A stretch of DNA of 64,000 nt from contig CM042088.1 of NCBI GenBank assembly GCA_023512835.1, positions 14,500,078 to 14,564,077 on the forward strand, in the 5' to 3' direction. The notes under the pieces were generated by a model that ran no database searches, was not told the origin of the DNA, and saw only the letters and a list, made by a program, of their open reading frames with translations. Position numbers and translations under genes: made by a program. Position 1 is the first letter of the stretch. Each line of letters opens with the position of its first letter. Shown here piece by piece: positions 10,131 to 21,133 of the stretch. Origin of the DNA: Taxillus chinensis (Eukaryota; Streptophyta; Magnoliopsida; Santalales; Loranthaceae).

Positions 10131-11568
10131 ATGGCAACTTTCAGTCATCTCCTAAAAGGCCCCCGGGACAAGGAGGCTGTCGCAGTGGTGGCCCAAGCAT
10201 CTGGAGACATTCAACTTCGCCTTAGAGATTTTCTGCCAGGAGAAGCCCACAAGGTGGAACATGTTATCATAGAAGATTAGCTGGACTACACTAAGGAGGT
10301 ACAGACAATATGGAGGCAGTGGTCAGACGAAAGGAAAAGCATATACATACAACAGTTTGGGGATTTGCTCCATGTGACCGAGCTACTGGCCGATAAGGAT
10401 ATGCTTGGGGCAGCCATATATTTCTGGGAGCCTCAACGGCGGTGCTTTGATTTCAACGGCATAGATCTTGTTCACACAATAGAAGAATACCGAAGATTAT
10501 TGGATATCCCCATGGAAAACAAAATGAAGATCTATCTACCGGAGCCCAAAAGATCGCGTCGAAGGGCCTTCGCTGAGATAATGGGAAAGCCAGTATGGGA
10601 CTCACCGGCGGTCACAACCTATGGTGGGCGGGAATATCTTCCATGGGCAACAATCGAAGAAATAATACAGACCGCAACAGAAGCAGGGGCACACAAACTG
10701 CTTACACTAGCTATATATGGGCTAGTCATTTTCCCAAGGATACCGGCCCACATCAATGGAGCAATTGTAGATTTGGTCCAGCAGGTGCTCAAAGGATGTG
10801 ACCCTACTCCTGCTATCTTGGCCGAAACCATTCGATCTCTTACTTATCTGAGGAGTAAAGGCTCGGGACAGTTCATAGGGTGCCTACCTCTCCTATGTAC
10901 CTGGTTGCAAGGTCATTTCCCCTGTAGTGTTCATCGTTTTCTCGTTGTTTATCGGTACCAGCCACAACACTACTAGATATTCGCTCAAGCAAGTGGAGCC
11001 TACCTAAAGACTTTGAAAGCTGGAAAAAGAAGTTGGAGAACCTCACGAAGCTGATATTACCTGGACTGCTCCTTGGATGCCGGTGGTCTCCATGACATAT
11101 AGCTGTGGGGACTACAATTGGGTTCCACTTTTAGGTCCCTGGGGAGGAATTGCATATGCACCACTGCAGGTGGGAAGACAAGTGGGGCATCATCAGATTA
11201 TCCCCGTGCTATTTGGCATGGAAGAGTGTGACTTCACTTACAGCAGAACCATGCTCACAGAAGAAGGCAACAAGATGTATCAGGCATGGTCCACACCACA
11301 CAAGATACAACCCAACAGTTCAAAATCTGGTGTTTACCCCGCATACATATCTTGGAGGGCACAACACAAGCCACAACTAACTTCAGACATGAAGGCTATC
11401 CTCTAGGAGAATCAGACTTTAAGGCAACAGATCCAGAGGCTAGAAGCATCGTTAGAAGGAGCTCTTCAGAGGTTGCAGCTTAGGGAAAAACAAATAGAGA
11501 CCATATTAAAACAGAGGGAGGAAGCAGGTGAGCGACCACCCCAGAGGAAGAGGCGTCGTGCTACTTAG
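10131..11568 (+). pseudogene. Tat-1 ORF1 (Ogre/Tat upstream ORF, function unknown)
   Basis: ATG at 10131 opens a frame of about 480 codons ahead of gag. It is broken by TAG at 10278-10280, a frame change between about 10880 and 11080, and TAG at 11404-11406. The middle has a hydrophobic, Trp-containing globular region ending in a SKGxGQFIGCLPLL-like motif. Many plant hypothetical proteins derived from Tat/Ogre ORF1 share that motif. The C-terminus (from about 11400) is a heptad-like coiled coil ending in a basic RKRRR tail. Both TAG stops could have come from CAG by one C-to-T change. The biochemical role in Ogre elements is unknown. Confidence 0.7.
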
Positions 11569-11867
11569 GAGATGACTGGAAGAGTGCTTTAAGATCATGT
11601 AGCACTAGCCTTCATTTTACATGGCATTTCAGCATTGAATGTTTGTATTGTGTGTTTGGTTTGTAATAAAGTTGTTTGTTTTTCTAACCCTCCGCATATA
11701 CATTCCATGCATACATGCATATCAAATAAAAAAATCAAATAAAAGTTCCCTTGTACCCAGGTGGGTAGGAGCCTCTCTCCAGGATTGCGCACTCTTACAA
11801 TCTCAGATCTCGCCGCAATCAAGTATCATAGCCACAACTGATAGCAGACGAAGCAAAGAATAGACTC
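11569..11867 (+). other. Tat-1 ORF1-gag spacer
   Basis: About 300 bp of non-coding, T-rich DNA with several AATAAA-like hexamers and a short ATGCATAC repeat (11705-11730). Nothing coding is visible. Confidence 0.5.
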
Positions 11868-13952
11868 ATGGGTTTAGAACAATCACAACAAGCCCTGCAG
11901 GGGCAAATGGCTTTGATGATGGATATGCTCACCAAGCTGACTTAAGAAAGAGAAAGAATCCCGACAAGAGGAACCCCGACAGGGAGAACTATCAATCACC
12001 ACCAAGAGCAGGGGCAAGACGCAGTTCAACCACCCAATCCAGCTCCAAGCCAAGCACCCACCTATCATCCTGCTATGGCACAACCTCCAACTCCAAATCA
12101 AACTCATTCTACTATGCCCACATCGGGACATACAATGGAGGTAATGGGTTCCCCAGCTCCTCAGGAAAATATTGAGTCTCCCGCTCTACACCGACTCGAG
12201 GAAAGATTGAAAGCCGTAGAAGGTATTGACAGCTATGGCATGACCAGCCCACAACACTTATGCTTAGTCCCTAGAGTGGTGCTGCCACCAAAATTCAAAA
12301 TGCCGGAGTTTGAAAAGTTCAACGGGACCCAGTGTCCAAAGACACATTTGGCCATGTACTGTCAAAAGATGGCTGCTTATGCTGGTGAAGACAAGCTCCT
12401 CATGCATTGTTTCCAGGAAAGCCTAACCGGGGCATCCCTTCGCTGGTACTTTCAACTAAATGGAAACCGCATCAAGACATGGAAGGAATTGGCTACCTCT
12501 TTCTTGGCATAATACAAACATGTCACCGAGCTGGTGCTGGATCAACTAACCCTGCAGTCCATGGAAAAGGGATCCCAGGAGAATTTCAAAGACTATGCAC
12601 GAAGATGGAGAGAGGCCGTTGTGGAGGTCCAACCTCCTCTTACCGAAAGAGAACTCACCACTCTTTTTATCAACACACTAAAAGGCGTATACTATGAGAA
12701 GTTGATAGGTAACGTCTCCAACAACTTTGCAGACTTGGTTGCATCTGGTGAACGTGTAGAAAGTGGAATTAAAGGAGGAAAGCTAAAGGGTGATGCGGCT
12801 GAGGCATCAAAATGGTTTCAACCACCAGGAAAGAAGAAGGAAAATGAGAGCAACCTGGTATACCAAGCGCACCAGTCAATACAACCAGCATTCTACCAAG
12901 CGCTAGGGTGCTACAGAGGGTCACCGGTAGCTGCTTATGCTGCACCTGCACCACCTCCCCAATTCATGCCATACATGCCACAGGGAGGGGTTCCATTTCC
13001 ATATCCAATGACACCTAATCTGTTTCAACCAAGAGCGCCTTACGCAGAGCAACCAAGGCCAGCAACTCAGGAAGGACCAGGAGCCTCATTCCAAGGACAG
13101 GAGCAATCGAGGGCTCAGACCCAGCAAGCAGGAGCGAATCAGGCTTTTCGTCGACCACGACAAGAGTTTGATCCAATTCCAATGACTTATGCGGAATTAT
13201 ACCCTAAACTCTTAGAGGCAAGGTTGGTAACCCCTATACCCTTGGGAGAAATAAAGACTCCTCCCTCGGCCTGGTACAAGCCGGATGCCAGGTGTGAATA
13301 TCACGCAGGTGGAGCCGGACATGATATCGAGAATTGTATAACATTCAAAAGGAAGGTTCAGGCATTGAAGGATGCAAAGTGGCTGGATTTTTTCGCACTG
13401 ACTGAGACACCAAATGTGAACAATAATCTGCTTCCAGAACATTCCCATGACATGACTAGTATCACAACAGAAGGACAGCTAGAGAAGGTTTCACAAATAC
13501 GAATGGAGAAAAGCTATTTGTTTAACCTACTGCAGGAATATGGATATATACTTGCTCCCGACGCATTGCAGACCGAGAAGGGGACAGAGTTGGAGAAACA
13601 ATGCCTTTATCACAAAATGTCACCGGGGCATGACATCGAACACTGTAGTGAGTTTGCTAACATGGTACAAAAGCTCATGGACCAAAGGATGATCGAATTC
13701 TCAGGAGGAGGAACGGACAACCAAAGCCACATGATCCATGGAGATGATTCTCACAAATCGCCATGGGTGCCAACACCCCTTGTCTTAAACGTTAAGGCTC
13801 CGGAGATCCCGATACTGCCACATGGAATCAAGCCTCTCACTATCCATGCCTCAAGTCTCGTGCTAGACAAAGGGGGAGAGAACCGAAATCCCACAACTAC
13901 CGCATGGAATTGCACCTCTCACCATAGCTGTTCCTGCTCCTTTCCCCTATAA
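11868..13952 (+). pseudogene. gag: Tat-1 gag
   Basis: This is the structural Gag polyprotein of a Tat-type element. ATG at 11868 is in frame with the long stretches 12075-12512 and 12534-13952. Stops at 11943-11945 (TAA) and 12510-12512 (TAA) break it, and a frameshift near 13850-13900 leads into the protease frame. The retrotransposon capsid region runs from LPPKFKMPEFEKFNG (about 12287) through the RRWREAV segment to about 12790. A Pro/Gln/Ala-rich tail follows. Two zinc-knuckle-like motifs of the CxxHxxxxxGHDIExC type lie near 13291-13340 and 13600-13650, an arrangement usual for Tat Gag. Tat-2 has a recognisable homologue at 24181-25596. Confidence 0.87.
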
Positions 13953-15336
13953 GACTGATAAGGCAGTCCCATGGAACTACAATTGTGAAATAGTTCAGGG
14001 AACCGCCGCAGCAGAGAAGATAACTAGGAGCGGTAAGGCCTATACCCCTGATATGGCAGACAAAGCAAGGAAGGAGAACACTGTGGAATTAGACATTGAG
14101 CCGATGCTGGAGGCAACAAAGAAAGAAGCACCAGTCACTGAAAAAGAGACATTAGAATTCCTCAAGCTCATGAAGCAGAGTGAGTATAATATTGTGGATC
14201 AGCTAAGTCGACAACCGGCTTGCATCTCATTGCTCTCATTAATGATGGATTCCCAACCTCACCGTGAAGCACTATTGAACGTCCTGAGCCAAGCCTACGT
14301 TCCTCCAACCATCTCAGTCACGAATGTGGATGGACTCACTAGTAACCTCATCATGAATAACGTCATTAGCTTTGGAGATGACGAGCTATCCCAAGAAGGA
14401 AAGGGGCACATAAAAGCTTTGCACATCACGGTCAAATGCAAGGAGCACACCATAGCCCGTGTACTCATTGACAATGGCTCTGCCTTGAACATTATGCCGT
14501 TGCATATACTGTAGCAACTTCCAATCAACGCATCCTATATGCATCCCTGTACGATGAAGGTAAGGGCATTCGATGGAGGAAAGCGTGACGTGGTGGGAAC
14601 TCTGGATATTCCACTAATGATTGGGCCAACTACTTTTACGGTGGAATTTTAGGTGATAGACATCACGCCATATTACAGCTGTTTGTTGGGAAGACCCTGG
14701 ATCCACATGGCAGGGGCAGTGCCGTCAAGCCTCCACCAAAAGATGAAATTTGTGATAGGAGACCAGCTCATTTGCGTCTCTAGAGAAACAAGTTTCCTCG
14801 TCACCAAACCTGCATCAGTCCCTTATATTGAAAACAACAAGGATATACCGGAATGTTCCTATCGATCCTTTGAGGTCGTGAACATCACTTCTGTACCAAG
14901 CTATCACCTCTCAAAGGCATCAAAGATGGTTGCAACCACCATGATCAAACAGGGGTACAAACCAGGGCAAGGATTAGGCCTGACAGCTCAAGGGATCCGG
15001 AAACCCCTGACCATCCGAGAAAATACTGAAAAATTTGGGCTGGGCTACATGCCTACTAGAGCTGACAGATAGAGGGTAGCTATCAAAAAGAAAGAAAGCA
15101 AGATGGCAAGGTTGCAGAAAAGGGAAGTTCAAGAAAAAAAGAGAAGCTTTCTCCCCTTGAATGTTACATTATGGAGTGGAGGGTTCATCCATAAAAGCCA
15201 ACTTGAGCCCGTGCCTGAGTTTGTAGCCGTATTGGATGCAGACGAGAAGGTGCTGAGCGAGATGACTCCGATGGTGCAAAGGGTTCCCAACCAGTCATTG
15301 AACAATTGGACCAGCCTGGACCTCCCCATAATGTAA
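13953..15336 (+). pseudogene. Tat-1 aspartic protease with G-patch domain
   Basis: The pepsin-like retroviral protease motif is LIDNGSALN at about 14464-14490. Asn after the catalytic Asp is usual in Tat elements. About 150 codons later a glycine-rich G-patch motif (QGYKPGQGLG, about 14950-14980) follows, as in Ogre/Tat proteases. In-frame stops at 14512-14514, 14650-14652 and 15070-15072 inactivate it. The final TAA (15334-15336) overlaps a GTAATG splice-donor candidate, so the true frame probably continues after splicing into RT at 15514. Confidence 0.83.
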
Positions 15337-15513
15337 TGCTTAAGGGGTCACTGGGAGTTAATGTATTCTGTTTAATGTACTTTGAAGCTGTGAACATTTG
15401 TTTTTCCTTAAACCTTCCAATAAAATGTGTTTTTCAAATCTTCCATGGTGCATTCCATTCATAACATATGCATATCATATTTGGTTACCAACTTGTCATT
15501 CTCTTATAAGCAG
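15333..15513 (+). other. Predicted 181-bp intron between protease and RT frames of Tat-1
   Basis: The donor GTAATG begins at 15333 and the acceptor TTATAAGCAG ends at 15513 after a pyrimidine stretch. Removing exactly these bases changes the reading phase from that of the protease to that of the RT leader and removes the TAA at 15334. The interval itself is AT-rich. Ogre elements are known to splice an intron at this place. Splicing here is predicted, not shown. Confidence 0.65.
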
Positions 15514-17438
15514 GTATCATAATGTCAATGAAAATATAGTATGCGAAGGCGAAACGAGATGCCAAAGGTTTGACCAAAGTCCAAACTGGGAGCAGCCCGT
15601 GTTTGAAGCTGACGAGAATGAGGTAGAGGAGACACTTGAGCTACCTGGGGAGATTATACGTCTATTGGAAAGGGAAGACCGTTTCTCCATTTCCAAGTGA
15701 AGACCCAGTAGAAACAGTGAATTTGGGGACGGTTGCCGAACCAAGAGAATTGAGGGTGGGATCCTTAATAGCTACCGACATCAAGAAGCAATTAATTGAG
15801 CTGTTAAGGAGCTACATAGATGTTTTTACATGGTCGTATCAAGATATGCCAGGATTAGACACAAACATAGTGCAACATCACATACCAGTGAGGCCGGAAT
15901 GCAAGCCAGTTCAGCAGAAATTGAGAAGAATGAGACCGGAGATGCTACTGAAGATTAAAGAAGAGGTTAGAAAGCAATGGGACGCAGGTTTCTTAAGTGT
16001 CTCCCATTATCCAGAATGGGTGGCCAATGTTGTACCAGTACCGAAGAAAGGAGGCAAGGTCCATATGTGCGTTGATTATAGAGATTTGAATTGGGCTAGT
16101 CCAAAAGATAACTTCCCACCTCCTCACATTGATACGCTAGTGGATAATACTGCAAAGCATGCTCTATTCTCATTCATGGATGGTTTCTCGGGCTATAATC
16201 AAATTCATATGGCCCCCGAACACAAAGAGAGGACCACATTCACGACACTTTGGGGCACTTTCTGCTATAATGTGATGCCGTTTGGTCTAAAGAACGCAGG
16301 AGCCACCTATCAGCGAGCCATGGTGACTCTATTCCACGATATGATGCATAAGGAAGTCGAAGTATATGTGGATGACATGATAGCCAAATCACGAAGCAAT
16401 GAAGATCATATCGAAGTACTCCGCAAGCTCTTTAACAGGCTACGGAAATATCAGCTGAAATTGTACCCCGAAAAGTGCACTTTCGGAGCCATGTGGGGAA
16501 AACTGTTGGGTTTCATTGTGAGCCAAAAAGGAGTTGAAATCGATCCAGATAAAGTTCGAGCTATCCAAGAGATACCGCCACCACGGACCATCAAGGAGGT
16601 TAGAGGATTCCTAGGGCGACTGAATTACATTGCCCGATTTATTTCCCAATTGACAGCCACCTATGAACCCATTTTCAAGACTTTACGAAAGAACAACCCA
16701 GAAATTTGGAATGACAAGTATCAAGAAGCTTTTGACAAGATCAAACAATATCTGTCTAATCCACCTATTTTGGTCCCACCAGTACCGGATAGACCTCTAA
16801 TCTTATACTTGACCGTTCAAGAGTCAGCGATGGGTTGTGTCTTGGGGCAACACGATTCTACAGGCAAGAAGGAGCAGGCCATTTATTACCTCAGTAAGAA
16901 GTTCACCATCAATGAAGAAAACTACACACCCTTGGAGAAGACGTGTTGTGCCCTTGTTTGGATAACAAGACGATTGAGGCAATACACTCTTTATCATACC
17001 ACATGGCTGATTTCGAGGCATGATCCACTCAAATATCTCTTGGAAAAACCATCTATTTCTGGAAGAATCGCCAAATGGCAGTTGATCCTATCGGAGTACG
17101 ATATCATTTACATACCTCAAAAAGCCATAAAAGGAAGTGCAATAGCCGACTATCTGGCAGATAGAGCACTAGAAGATTACGAGCCCATGACTATTGGCTT
17201 CCCAGATGAGCACATCAACATCATTTCGGCCAAAGTATCAGACATATGGACGATATGGTTCAATGGAGCCTCTAGTCTCTTAGGTCACGGTGTTGGGGCC
17301 ATCCTGATATCCCCAAAAGGCGAACATTTCCCCATGGTGGCAAAGCTAACCTTCCCTTGTACAAACAATGTAGCAAAATATGAGGCTTGTGTGATGGGAC
17401 TTCAAGAAGCCATTAACAAAGGAATCAAAAAATTATGA
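15514..17438 (+). CDS. pol: Tat-1 reverse transcriptase, RNase H and start of a second RNase H
   Basis: The acidic RT leader reads from 15514, then a one-base shift near 15685 moves into the frame open from 15636 to 17438 (600 codons). RT motifs include LRRMRPE, VCVDYRDLN-like, FMDGFSGYNQI and the catalytic YVDD at 16365-16376. A standard gypsy RNase H follows (about 16770-17170), ending IADYLAD. A second, archaeal-type RNase H begins at about 17245 (WTIWFNGASS). The first catalytic Asp there reads Asn (FNGAS for FDGAS), a CpG-to-CpA type change. TGA at 17436-17438 interrupts this domain. Polymerase residues appear intact but the element as a whole is dead. Confidence 0.9.
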
Positions 17439-17828
17439 GTGTTCAGCAATTCGGCACTCATCATTTTTCGAGTAAGGGGTAAATGGGAGACTCGAAACCA
17501 CAAATTAATCCCATATCAGAAGCACATTACGGAGTTAGCCGAGCAATTCGAAGACATCACATTTGAGCATATGCCCAGGGAATACAATCAGATTCCTGAT
17601 GTGTTGGCCACTCTAGCCTCCCTCCTTTGACTAGACACAAAGTTGGAAGTCCAGTCTTTCGATATCCGTATACAAGATGCTCTTGCACATTGCATGGCCA
17701 TTGAAGGAAATACTGAAGAAAAATCTTGGTTTGAGGACATCAAACAGTATTTGCTTAAGCAAGAATACCCAGCAGAGGCCTCTGAGTCTGATAAAAGAAA
17801 TATCCGAAGGTCAGCATCCAACTATTAA
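17439..17828 (+). pseudogene. Tat-1 second RNase H (C-terminal part) and linker
   Basis: This continues the preceding frame after TGA (17436). VFSNSALIIF holds the position of the second catalytic Asp, again Asn. EYNQIPDVLATLASLL is the usual end of the archaeal-type RNase H. TGA at 17628-17630 and TAA at 17826-17828 add further breaks. Two of the three stops fit CGA-to-TGA changes. The Glu of KYEACVMGL (about 17380) is kept. Confidence 0.8.
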
Positions 17829-18972
17829 CTTGATGGCTCGATTTTGTATAAGAGAAACCATTACATGGTATTATTGCGGTGTGTGGCAAAAGAAGAATCG
17901 ACACAAATAATGAAAGAAGTGCACAAAAGGGAATGTGGTTCACATGCAAACGGACATGCATTAACAAGACAAATCATGCGAATGGGCTATTATTGGGTCA
18001 CCATGGAAAAAGATTGCATTGAATATGTGCGCAAATGCCTCAAGTGTCAAATTTATGGCGATAAGATCCAAGTACCGCCGTCCAAACTACACGTGATGGT
18101 TTCCCCGTGGCCGTTCTCGCTTTGGGGCATTGACGTTATCGGACCAATATCTCCAAAGGCTTCTAATGGTCATCATTTCATTTTGGTAGCCATTGATTAC
18201 TTCACCAAGTGGTAGAAGCAGCATCATATGCTAATGTCACACAGGCTGTGGTACTTCGATTTATGCGGAACAACATCATATGCCGATATGGGCTTCCCGA
18301 GCAGATCATAACGGACAATGCTGCTAATTTGAACAGCCAGATGATAGGGAGGTTGTGTGAAACATACAAAATTCAACACCGTAACTTGACCCCCTATCGC
18401 CCAAAGATGAATGGAGCAGTCGAGGCCGCCAACAAGAACATCAAGAACATTATCAGAAAGATGACTGAAACATACAAAGATTGGCACGAGAAGCTACCAA
18501 ACGCTTTGCATGCTTATCGTACCTCAGTGCGTACATCGACCGGGCAACTCCATTTTCTTTGGTCTATGGCATGGAAGCAGTTCTACCTGTCGAAGTGGAG
18601 ATACCTTCCCTCCGAGTACTTAAGGATACTCAGCTCGAAGAAGCAGAATGGCCCCAAAGTCGTTATGAGCAGTTGAATTTAATTGAAGGCAAGCGCTTGG
18701 CAGCAGTTTGCAGAGGACAGATGTATCAACAAAGAATGATCAACAATTACAATAAAAAGGTGAAGCCCAGAAGCTTTCAAGAGGGTGATCTTGTCCTCAA
18801 AAAGATCTTGCCAATCCAGCATGACCATCGAGGCAAGTGGACTCCCAATTATGAAGGCCCATATGTTGTGAAAAAAGTATTCTCGGGAGGCGCATTGATC
18901 CTTGCCAAAATGGACGGAGATGAGCTTCCTAATCCAGTGAATAGTGACGCCGTCAAAAAGTTTTATGCTTAA
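17829..18972 (+). pseudogene. Tat-1 integrase
   Basis: The zinc-binding HHCC segment is at about 17920-18050: His in VHKRECGSHANGH, then CLKCQ. The catalytic core has Asp in LWGIDVIGPI (about 18132), Asp in IITDNAANLN (about 18315) and Glu in AVEAANKNIK (about 18420), the DDE triad. The C-terminal domain ends at TAA 18970-18972. Two one-base losses in G runs break the frame: after FTKW near 18207 (stop at 18213-18215) and near 18540. The C-terminal portion from 18540 is open to the end. No chromodomain is seen, as expected for Tat. Confidence 0.88.
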
Positions 18973-20209
18973 CTCTCATACCTCCCAACAAGATTCTCAT
19001 TCCGGTAATGAGCGGACTTGGTGAAAACCCGAAAGGGCACCAAGGGTAAAATACAAAGCTCCAACAAAAGACAAAAAAAGAAAACAAAGGCGGACTTGGA
19101 GAAAACCCGAAAGGGCACCAAGGGTACAATACAAAGCCAACAATAAATCTTGAAGGGTGAAATCAGTCAGAATCTGAAAGGATCAGGACCACGATAAATA
19201 GTGTCCTTTACAAACAGTGGAGACAACATCATCCAAAAACAACGGCTGCAAACAGTGGAAGACTTGGTCAAACCTGCAGCACGCTCGAATCAAATTTGTA
19301 CATTATGCTTTTTAAAGATTTGTAATTTTGTTTATCAGATTATAACAATAGGACACTTTTTATGATATAAATATGTTTTGTGGAATCAAACTAGCAAAAT
19401 CCCGTTTGATATCCTTAATCATATTTTATCCTCTTCATTTCACATTTAAATAGAATATCTTAAATCCCCAGTGGGATCCATTGGCATTACCTTATGAGTA
19501 GGGTCAAGCTCAAAATCCCCAAACAAATTAAGTCCCTAACTCAGAGTACTCATATCTCCACAGAATATCACTATCCCCAGAGAAGCCGTCAAGTCAAGCT
19601 CCTTAACATGGCGAAGCTAAATTTAACAGACCCTTCATGCACAAAAGGAGTTCCCCAGCAAAGATAGAATGGACTCCCCATCCAAAGAGAACATTGTTCC
19701 CCAACAAGTTGAATGTTAGCCAACCTCTCCAATAGCATTGAGATAGATCTCTAGTCCTGGCCAAACCCTCAGTGATACATCACATTGCATTTGATGCATA
19801 CATCACATCGCATCACATGGCATCACATGGCACCACAGGTTGAGGTTTATGCATCCCCGCATACAGCACATTGCAGTCCATGCATCATTTACATACATTC
19901 AGCATACTCTGTAATTTCAGGAATGTTGCCGCCTATGAAGATCCTAGGAGCTCATACTCAGAAAGCTTCTCATCAAGCTATCCTAGCTTTCTTTGTTCAA
20001 CTTTACAACTCTTTCTTTGCAATTTCCCCAAGCTCTAAACGCATCCTTTTGGCACTTGACAAACTTTTTCCCCTTTTGGGTCACCTCGTAGAGCGATCTC
20101 CTTGAGTGAACTCGTAGAAGGAGCCCAAATTGGGTTACTTCCCAAACTCACCAATTCCTTAAAGCATTTCCCTAAATACCAATTGATGTCTCCAACAAGT
20201 CTTTCCAGT
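18973..20209 (+). other. Tat-1 3' UTR, first part, with a 48-bp duplication
   Basis: No coding capacity is evident. A direct duplication (GCGGACTTGG...AATACAAAGC) occurs at 19012-19059 and 19090-19137, about 78 bp apart. The rest is AT-rich unique-looking sequence with ATCACATGGC/CATCACAT minor repeats at 19780-19840. Confidence 0.6.
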
Positions 20210-20950
20210 TTAAGCCTATCGTTGTTGTGGGCTTTCTATTTTCAATTCGAGCCTATCGTTGCTGTGGGCCTTTCAATTTTTTAGTTTAAGCCTATCGTTG
20301 CTTTTTCATTTTCAATTTAAGCCTATCGTTGCTGTGGGCTTTTCCAGTTTCAATTTAAGCCTATCGTTGTTGTGGGCTTTCTATTTTCAATTCGAGCCTA
20401 TCGTTGCTGTGGGCCTTTCAATTTTTTGGTTTAAGCCTATCGTTGCTGTGGGCTTTCCATTTTTCAGTTTAAGCCTAACGTTGCTGTGGGCTTGCCCTTT
20501 TGAATTTAAGCCTATCGTTGTTGTGGGCTTTCCATTTTTTAGTTTAAGCCTAACGTTGCTGTGGGCTTTCCCTTTCGAATTTAAGCTTATCGTTGCTGTG
20601 GGCTTTCCATTTTCAATTTAAGCCTATCGATGATGTGGGCTTTTCATTTTCAATTGAAGCCTAACGTTGCCGTGCGCTTTCCTATTTTTTTATTCAAGCC
20701 TATCGTTGCTGTGGGCTTTCCATTTTTTTATTATTAAGTCTAACGTTACCGTAGGCTTTCCCTTTTGAATTCAAGCCTATTGTTGCTATGGGCTTTCCAT
20801 TTTCAATTTAAGCCTATCGTTGTTGTGGGCTTTCCCTTTTTAATTCAAGCCTAACGTTGCCGTGGGCTTTCCTTCTTTTCCGATCACGCCTATCGTTGCA
20901 GTAGGCTTTCAAATTTTAGTTTAAGCCTATCTTTGTTGTAGGCTTTCCTT
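20210..20950 (+). repeat. Tandem array of about 20 units of 37-39 bp in the Tat-1 3' UTR
   Basis: The unit contains GCCTATCGTTGCTGTGGGCT followed by a T-rich stretch. Unit starts are near 20214, 20251, 20290, 20321, 20359, 20396, 20434, 20471, 20508, 20546, 20583, 20621, 20658 and onward to about 20921. One unit is short (31 bp, 20290-20320). Some units read GCCTAACG instead of GCCTATCG. The reading frames across it are repeat artefacts. Confidence 0.92.
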
Positions 20951-21116
20951 TTCCAGTATCTTTGCATTATGGGCGGTAATCCTACGGCCTCTACAACACC
21001 TTCTACACCCAACCAGTACTCTCCTTCTGCTTTAAAACCAGGTAAGTCAGGTAAGTGCTCCGACCCGTCCAAAATGACTCCCTTTTATCTTTGTACACTG
21101 TTTGTACACAAACAAT

Positions 21117-21133
21117 GCACAAAGAGGGGCAGC
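21117..21133 (+). other. Tat-1 polypurine tract
   Basis: CACAAAGAGGGGCAGC lies directly before TATTGGACCCC, which I take as the 3' LTR start with the usual TG changed to TA. The position is right for plus-strand priming. Confidence 0.65.

Noticed and set aside
20259..20621. 120-codon repetitive frame
   Set aside because: It simply translates the 37-39 bp array; units of variable length break any frame.
20210..20950. CRISPR-like regular spacing
   Set aside because: Units are contiguous without unique spacers, and the context is a plant retrotransposon.
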